Origin: Pseudomonadales bacterium
Lineage (GTDB): Bacteria; Pseudomonadota; Gammaproteobacteria; Pseudomonadales; UBA5518
DNA: 64,000 nucleotides
NCBI GenBank assembly: GCA_022072145.1
Contig: JAJVIG010000024.1
Coordinates: forward strand, 1-64,000
Direction: 5' to 3'
A program made the position numbers and the translations under genes. This document shows positions 27,001 to 36,000 of this stretch, in pieces (position 1 is the stretch's first letter; every line of letters starts with the position of its first letter). Below the pieces are notes generated by a model. It was not told where the DNA came from, did no database searches, and saw nothing but the letters and a program-made list of their open reading frames with translations.

Positions 27001-30000
27001 GTCCGGCGCCGGCGCTGCCCTCCGGCAGCCGGATCACCAGGCTGCGCGCGGCACTCGCGCCACTCGCCAGCGTCTCGTCCTCGAAGGCGACGAGCACGTT
27101 GGCGACCAGCTCGCCGCCGCGATCCAGATTGCGCACCACCACGCGCTCGGACCACGGACCCGCGGCGTCCAGGTCGCCGGTGTTCGCCACCGCCCACGTC
27201 ACCCGGATCTCGCTGCCGGACTCGATGGTGTCGCCCGTCACCGGGGCGACGGCCAGATCCTGCACCACGAGGTCCGGGCCGGGGCGGGTGCCGAACACGA
27301 TCTCGACCGGCTCCGACAGCGACACGTCGCTGACGTTGAACGCGTAGCTCGCCTCGCCCGAGGTGTAATAGCGGCCCTCGACCAGCAGCGTGTAGGTGCC
27401 GCTGTAGGCCAGCGTCAGCACGTCGATGTCGCTACCGGTACTGTTCATGTTCGACGGCCCGAAGACCGAGCGCCCCCACGGATCGAGCAATCGCCAGTAC
27501 ACGTCACCGCCGGAACGGCTGGTGATGTCGAAGTAGAAGCGCTCGCCCGCCTGCGCATCGAAGCGGTACACATCGGTTTCCGCCGCCGGGCTCAGCGTAC
27601 CCGCGACGGTGGTTCCGGTCTCGAGCGCGGTCGCCTGCGCCAGGTCGAGCAGCCGGAAGCTGTAGCTGCCGGTGATCTCGTTCGCGTAGGTCGTGTCGGC
27701 GGGCGCGTGCACCGTCAGCGTGTAGGTGCCCGGACCGAGGTCGTAGATCGAGGTGCCGTCCGACGAATCGCTGTCCCGGAACGGTTTGTTCGACACCACC
27801 GTGCCGCGCGGTCCGCTCAGCGTCCAGCGCAGGTAGTAGCTGTCGTAGCTGGTGTTCGCCGCCAGGCGGTCGAAATACACCCGCGTGGTCTCGTCCAGCG
27901 TGAAGGTGTAGACGTCGCGCTGCCCCGGCATCGCGATCGACTGGCTCTGCGTCTCGCCGAGCACCAGCGCCGCCGGCGGCTCGTCGGCAACCGTGTGCAC
28001 GCGCACGCTGTAGCTGCTGGTCGCCGTCTGGTAGTAGCGCGATTCCAGCAGCAGCGTGTATTCGCCGTCGTAGGCGAGCGTCAGCGGGCCCACATCCTCG
28101 GTGTACGCCGCGTTGTTGAAGCCGGCCGGGCCGAACACGGTGCGCCCGAACGGATCGAGCAACCGCCAGCGTGCATCGCCGCCGCTGCGCGCCTCGATGT
28201 CGAAGAAGTACTTCTGACCGGCCGTGGCCGTGAAGCGGTACGCGTCGGTTTCCGCGGCCGGATCGAAGCTGCCGCTGACGGTGGTGTCGAGCGCCAGTTC
28301 GCTGGCCGCATCGAGGTCGAGCAGCCGGAAACTGTAGCTGCCGGTGATCTCGTTCGCGTAGCTCGTGTCCGCCGGCGCATGCACGGTCAGCGTGTAGGTG
28401 CCCGGACCGAGGTCGTAGATCGAGGTGCCGTCCGACGAATCGCTGTCCCGGAACGGTTTGTTCGACACCACCGTGCCGAGCGGGCCACTCAGCGTCCAGC
28501 GCAGATAGTAACTGTCGTAGCTCGTGCTCGCCGCCAGGCGGTCGAAATACACCCGCGTGGTTTCGTCCAGCGTGAAGGTGTAGACGTCGCGCTGCCCCGG
28601 CATCGCGATCGCCTGGCTCTGCGTCTCGCCGAGCACCAGATCGATCGCCTCGTCGGCGACCGCGTGCACCCGCACGCTGTAACTGCCCACCGCGGTCTGG
28701 TTGTAGCGCGACTCGAGCAGCAGCGTGTATTCGCCGTCGTAGGCCAATGTCAGCGGACCCACATCCTCGTAATACGCCGCGTTGTTGAACCCCGCCGGAC
28801 CGAACACCGTGCGCCCGAAGGGATCGAGCAGCCGCCAGCGTGCATCACCCCCGCTGCGCGCCACGACATCGAAGAAGTATTTCTGCCCGGCCACGGCCGT
28901 GAAGCGGTAGGCGTCGCTTTCGTTCGCGGGATCGAAGCTGCCGCTCACCGTGGTGTCGGGCGCAAGCTCGGTGGCCTGTGCCAGATCGAGCAGCCGGAAT
29001 CCGTAGCCGCCGGTGCTGCCGTGGACGCTGAGCACGTAGTCCCCGGGGCCCAGGTCGAGCACGCTCAGTCCTTCGGCCGAATCGCTGGCCGTGAAGGACT
29101 TGCCTCCCACCCATGTCCCGCGCGGGCCGCTCAGCGTCCAGCGCAACGCGGAATTGTTCGTCAATGCATCGAAATACACCCGCGTCGACGCATCGAGCGT
29201 GAACGCGTAGCGATCGACCTCGCTGCTCGTGCCCAGCGTCCCGTTCGTGGTTTCCCCCAGCGTGAGTTCCGGATACACCGGTGCGGTGCCGGCGGTGAGC
29301 GCCAGCGTCACGTGGTCCAGGTCGTTGTGCGCGCGCCAGCCGCCGTTGCGCGCACCGAAGGCCATCCGTCCCTCGTAGGGCAGCATGCCGGCGACGAAAT
29401 AATCCTCGACGACCGCGACCTCGCTGCCCCCTTCCGGCGTCAGGTACACCGACACCGTGCTGCCGCCGTCGGCGGCCCCGATCACGAGGCGCGCGTGGTT
29501 GAACTTGCCGTCGTCGAGCCGGAACCCCGGCATCAGCGTGTTCAGGTTGAACTCGGCCAGCTCGCTGCCGTTGAAGTGCAGCGAGACGTGGTTGTCGCTG
29601 ACCTCGCCGTTGTTGGTCGGGTCGAAACCGACACCGAAACTGCCGCCCAGGTTCGGTTCCTCGCCGAACTGCGGCGCGTTGCCGCCGCGCCCCCAGGCGG
29701 CGGTATCCAGCCACGCGAAACCGATGCCGTCGCCCTGGCTGGAGACGCGCGTGATGCGCAGGTCGAAGCCGATCTCGACCGTCGCCGGCAGCACGTCCGG
29801 ATGCGTCGCCGTGAAGCCGATCGTGTTGGTGCCGGTGACATCGCCCGACAGCAGGCGCAGGAAGCGGTTCGGGTCGGGGTCGCCGTCGGGAACACGGTAG
29901 TTCGCGAGCCCCACTGCATCGAGGTCGAAGCCGTTGCTGCCGCCCGGTGCACCACCGGCGGTGCCGACGAGGCGGATATACCGCACCTCGGTCAGCCCCG

Positions 30001-33000
30001 AACCCGACAGGTCGTAGGAACGCGCGAAACCGGGATTGCCGTGCGCCTCGTCACCGCCGCCGAGCGCGACACGCGCCGCCGCGGTGGCCGTGATATCGAC
30101 GTAATCGACGCCGTCCAGGCTGACCTCGACGCGCAGCGAGCCGAACTCGTCGCCGCCGGAATCGACCTCGTAGACGTTGAAGTCGCCGCCACTGCCGTCG
30201 AGCAACCGGTAGTCGCCGAGGTCGTAGATCACCGTACCACCGGTGCCGAGCCCGGCGTAGCCGTCATCGGGTGCACCGGTGAACACGCTGTCGGCCACGC
30301 CCACGTCGTTGTAATGCAGGGTCGGCGGGAAATGGCCCACGCGCAGCACCGCGGGCAGCACCCCGTTGCCGTAACTCGCCGGGGTGTAAGGCAAGCCGGT
30401 GCTGTCGAAATCCTGCCCCGTGTAGCCGTCCGGGTTCGCGACCGCGGTGTCGACCACGCGGAAACTCAACCCGACCGGGTTGCCCTCGCTGACGCGGCCC
30501 TCGACCAGCAGGTAATAGGTGCCTTCATGAGCCAGCGTCGCGTGCAGATCCGTCGTGTTCGACGGGCCGAACACCACGTCGCCCCACGGGTTGATCAGCC
30601 GCCAGTACACGGTGTCGCGGTCCTCGGCCAGCAGGTCGAACAGGAAGCGGCTGCGCGCACCGGCGTCGAAGCGATAGATCAGCGTCTCGTTGCCGCCGGC
30701 CAGCGTGGCGGCGACCGATTCGTCGAGGCCGACGTCGGTGGCCTGTGCCAGATCGAGCAGGCGGAAGCCGTAGTCGCCGGTCACATCGCCGTCGGGATCG
30801 ACGACCAGCGTGTAGTCACCGGCGACGAGTTGCAGCAGCGGATTGGCCGTGAAGTCGGCGGAGTCGCTGTCGCTGAACGCGCGCGAGGACACCACGGTGC
30901 CGCGCGGTCCGGTCAGGCTCCACTTGAACGCACTGCCGTTCGTCAGCGAATCGAAATACAGCGTCGCCGCCGCATCGAGCGTGAAGCTGTAGCGATGCTG
31001 CTGCCCTGCGTGATCGATCGTCGCCGCGACTTCCTCGTCGAGCGCGAGCGCGCTCTCGACGTCGGCGACCGGCCGCACGTCGAAGGCGTAGGCCATGTCG
31101 CCGCCCACGTGCACACGGCCTTCGAGCAGCAGCGTGTACTCGCCGTCCCACGCCAGCGTGACCACGCCGGCATCGGCGTTGAACGCGGTCGGGCCGAACA
31201 CATTGCGGCCGAACGGATCGACCAGCCGCCAGTAGGTGTCGCCGCCGCTGCCGGAGAGACGGTCGAAGTAGAACCGTTGCCCGGCGCTCGCGCTGAAGCG
31301 GTAGGCATCGGTTTCCTTCGCCGAAGTGAGCACCCCGGACACCGGCGTGCCGGGTTCGATGGCGGTTGTCTCGCCAAGGTCGAGCAACCGGAACGCGAAG
31401 GCGGGCGTACCCTGCCCCGTCTCGCGCACGCTCAGCGTGTAGTCGCCGGCCGGCAGGTCGAACACGGTGCTGTTGTTCCGGCCGTCGTGGGAATCGCTCT
31501 GGTCGAACGGCCGGTCCGAGACGATGGTTCCGCGCGGACCGGTGAGCGTCCAGCGCAACGTCGAACTGTTGGTCAGCGAATCGAAATACAGCCGCGTCGT
31601 CGCATCGAGCGTGAACGTATGGTGCACGCGCTGCCCCGGGGTGACGATGGCACCGCTGACCACGCCATCGGTGCGCGCGCGCACCAGCGCCGGGTTGCCG
31701 TGTCCGCTCGCATCGGCGAGCGTGTCGCCGCTGTCCTCGTCGGCCTTCAGGTACGCGACCAGCCCGGTCTCGTCGCCGACGAGGGGCGTGTCCCTGGCGG
31801 CGGCGATATCCTCGGCGCTGCGCGCCATCTGCCAGATCCGCACGTCGTCGATGCGGCCGAGGAAGGTGGCATAGTCCGTGCCGAACTCCGGCGTGTGGCC
31901 GATCAGCAGCGGCACCTCCTGCTCCAGCGCCGCCGCCGTGCGCAACGCCCCGCTGGCACGCTCGATGCCGTCGACCAGCAGCCGCATCTGGCCACCGGCG
32001 CGGTCCAGCACGATCGCGACGTGATGCCACGCGCCGGTGGTCAGCACACCGGCGGCGCTCTGCGCGTATTGCGCACCGCTGGCGTCGGTGCTGCCGATCG
32101 CGATCGAGCCATTGCTGTGCAGCCACACCGAGTAGCTGCGCGTGGAGGTGCCGGTGCCCTTGTAGAAAAGCGGCGTCCACGTGTCCTGGAAGCGATCGAC
32201 GAACACGTTCGCCTCGAGCGTGATCGCGCCGGCACCGAGTTCGACGTCGGCGCCGTCGGCGATCTCGAGGTACTGGTGGCCGTTCAGCGCGAGCGCGCCG
32301 TCCAGTCGCCCGTCGTAGAAGCGCGGCTCCATGCCGCTCGCGGCCCCGGGCGTGATCGCGACCGAGGTGTCGGCCACCGGCAGCACGCGAAAGCCGTAAT
32401 CGGTCACCGCGGCGAGCTGGTCGCGCCGCCCCTCGATCAGCAACGTGTAGGTGCCGGACCACGGCAGCGTGCGCAGCCCCACGTCGTCGTAGGGCATGTA
32501 GTTCGCGCCCCACACCGTGCGCCCCCACGGATCGAGCAGCCGCCAGTACGGGGCGCCGCCGCTGGCGGCGGTCACGTCGAAGAACAGCGCATCGCCGGCC
32601 GTGGCGTCGAAGCGGTAAAGATCGGTCTCGTTGCCCGGACGCAGCTGTCCCGTGACGGTGTCACCCGGCGCGAACCCGAGCGCATCCGCGAGGTCGAGCA
32701 GGCGGAAGGCGTAGATCCCCCGGCTGTCCGGGGTGGCGGCAATACGCACCTCGTAGTCGCCCGGCGGCAGCGTCAGGATGCTGCTGCCGTCGCTGGCGTC
32801 GCTCTGCTGGAACGGCCGATCGCTGACCACCGTGCCGCGCGGACCGCTGAGGTACCAGCGCAGGTAGTAGTCGTCGGTCAGCGAATCGAAATACAGCGTG
32901 CGCTCTTCGGTGAGCGTGAACCGGTACACATCGTTCTGACCCGGATCGATGCGCCCGGCGACCACGCCGGTGCCGCCGTCCCATAGCGTGCGCACCGTGG

Positions 33001-36000
33001 CGTCGTGGCCGTTGCCGCTCGCATCCCCCAGCGTGCTGCCGCTGAGCTCGTCGGCCGGCAGGTACATCACGAGTCCGGCTTCGCTTCCATCCAGCGCGGC
33101 CTCGTAGTCGGCCGCGATCTCGGCCGCGCCGCGCGCCACGTTCCACACGCGCACCTCGTCCAGCGTGCCGATGAAGGCACCATTGCCTTCCCGCGCGCCG
33201 CCGAGGTACAGCGGGTTGGTGTTCGCACTCGATGGCGTGGTGCTCAGGGCGCCGGTCGCTGCCGCCACACCGTCCAGATAGAGCGTCATCACACCCGTGT
33301 CGCGGTCCATCACGGCCGCGACGTGGTGCCACTGGCCCAGCTTGACCGAACCGCCCGCGGTACTGATCCACTGGTTCTGGTTGTTGCCCGAGGACAGGTG
33401 CAGGTAGCCCGAGGAGTTCAGCCACAGCGTGAACGAGCGCTGGTTGCTGTTGCCGTTGCCCTTGTACGCGAGCGCCTGCCAGGTGGCCGAGTACGCGTCG
33501 ACGCGGAACCAGGTCTCGAAGGTCAGCGTGCCCGTCATCGACAGCGCGTCGTCGTGGGCGACCTCCGCCCAGCGATACTGATCGAGCCGCAGCGCACCGT
33601 CGATCACGCCGGGAGCGAAATGATCCTCCACGCCGTGGCTCTCGCCGACGGCGATGTCGACCACCTCGTCGACCACCGGGCGCACGGCGAAGGCATAGCT
33701 CGCTTCACCGGAGGTGTGGTACCGCCCTTCGACCAGCAGCGTGTAGGTTCCGTCGCGGCTCAGCGTCACTGGCCCGACGTCGTAGCCGCTGCCGGTGGAG
33801 TTCATGTTCGACGGCCCGAACACCGTGCGTCCGTTCGGATCGAGCAGCCGCCAGTACACATCACCGCCGCTGCGGCCGGTGATGTCGAAGTAGAAGCGCT
33901 CGCCGGCGGTGGCATCGAAGCGGTAGATCTCCGTCTCCGCGGCCGGACTCAGCGTGGCGGCGACCGTGGTTCCGGCTTCGATCGCCGTCGCCTGCCCCAG
34001 ATCCAGCAGCCGGAAGCTGTATGTGCCGGAGATCTCGTTCGCGTAGCCGGTGTCGGTGGGCGCGTGGAACGTCAGCGTGTAGGTGCCCGGGCCGAGGTTG
34101 TAGATCGACGTGCCATCCACCGAATCGCTGTCCCGGAACGGCCGGTTCGACGTCACCGCCCCTTGCGGACCGCTCAGCGTCCAGCGCAGGTAGTAGCTGT
34201 CGATGTTCGTCGCTGCCGCGAGACGGTCGAAATACACCCGCGTCGATTCATCCAGCGTGAAGGTGTAGACGTCGCGCTGGCCCGGCATCGCGATCGCCTG
34301 GCTCTGCGTCTCGCCGAGCACCAGCGCCACCGGCGGCTCGTCGACGACGGTGTGCACACGCACGCTGTAACTGCTTGCCGCCGTCAGGTAGTAGCGTGAC
34401 TCGAGCAGCAGCGTGTACTCGCCGTCGAAGGCCAGCGTCAGCGGGCCCACGTCCTCGTAGTACGAGACGTTGTTGAAGCCCGATGGGCCGAACACCGTGC
34501 GCCCGTACGGATCGAGCAAGCGCCAGCGCGCATCACCACCGCTGCGCGCGACGATGTCAAAGAAGTATTTCTGTCCCGCCACCGCCGTGAAGCGGTAGGC
34601 ATCGGTCTCCGCGGCCGGATCGAAACTGCCCGCGACCGTGGTGTCCAGATCGAGCGGGCCTGCGTTCGCGAGGTCGAGCAGGCGGAAGCTGTAGGTACCG
34701 GTGATATCGTTCGCGTAGGTGGTGTCGGCTGGCGCGTGAAACGTCAGCGTATAGGTGCCGGGACCGAGATCGTAGATCGAGGTTCCGTCCGCGGAGTCGC
34801 TGTCGCGGAAAGAGCGGTTCGACACCACCGCGCCCTGCGGGCCGCTCAGCGACCAGCGCAGGTAGTAGCTGTCGTAGCTCGTGTTCGCCGCCAGGCGGTC
34901 GAAATATACGCGCGTGCTTTCGTCCAGGGTGAACGTGTAGGTGTCGCGCTGCCCGCTCGCGTCGATCGAGCCGTCGGTTTTCGCGTCCAGCTCCAGCGTG
35001 GCCGGCGCGTCGTCGACGATCTCGTGCACATCGAAGGTGTAGGAGAAACTGCCGGTGTACTGCGTGGTCCAGACCCGGCCCTCGACGATCAGCGTGTAGC
35101 GGCCACTGACCGCGGCGACGATTCCCTGCGCGCCGGTGACCGATCCACTGCGGTTGAACCCCGCCGGGCCGGCGACCTGACGTCCGTAAGGATCGAGCAG
35201 CCGCCACGAGACCCAGTCGCCGTTGTCCGGGCTCAGCGCGGTCACGTCGAGCGAGAACCGCTGGCCGGCACTGGCGTCGAAGCGGTACAGATCGGTTTCG
35301 TTGGCCGGGTTCAGCGTCGAGCTGGTCGCCTCGCCGAGCGTGAGCTCGGTCGCGGCCGCGGTATCGAGCACGCGGAACGAATAGGCACCGGTCGTCGAGC
35401 CGTCGGCGCGCACCCGCAACTGGTACGTTCCGGGCAGCACCAGCTGCACGGCGGGATTCGCCGAGCCGTACTCCCACGATTCGCTGTAGTAGAAACTGCG
35501 GTCGGAGACTTCCACGCCACGCGGGCCGGTCAGGGTCCAGCGGAAACTGCCGTTGTTGTTCGGCGCGAGGCTGTCGATCAGTATCAGCGTGGGCTCGTCG
35601 ACCGTGAACACGTAGTCGTCGACTTCGCCCGCCGCCGCGATCGTCCCGCTGGCGGCAGTGCCGATCGTCAGGTCCGTGCCGGTGAGTTCCGGCAGCGGCG
35701 TATTCCCCTGCAGGAGCACGCTGAAACCGTAGTCGATGGCGCCCGATTCCCAGGTCCTGCCTTCGAGCAGCAGGTAGTAGCTACCGGTCAGCATCAGCGT
35801 CGCCGCCGAGCGGTCCTGGAAATATTCCGGTCCGAACAGCTGCCTGCCGGTGGCATCGAACAGCCGCCAGTAGGGGCTGCCGGCCGACAGCGACAGGCGG
35901 TCGAACACGACCTCGTCACCGGCGGTGGCATTGAATCTGTAGATCGCGGTCGCGTTGCCCGGGTCCAGCGTGCCCGCGACCTCCTCGTCGAGCGCGATCG

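Noticed and set aside
25532-32986. Plus-strand open frame of about 2,484 codons
   Set aside because: Same explanation: codon-for-codon antisense of the giant gene. The minus frame here has clear PPC and CARDB motifs.
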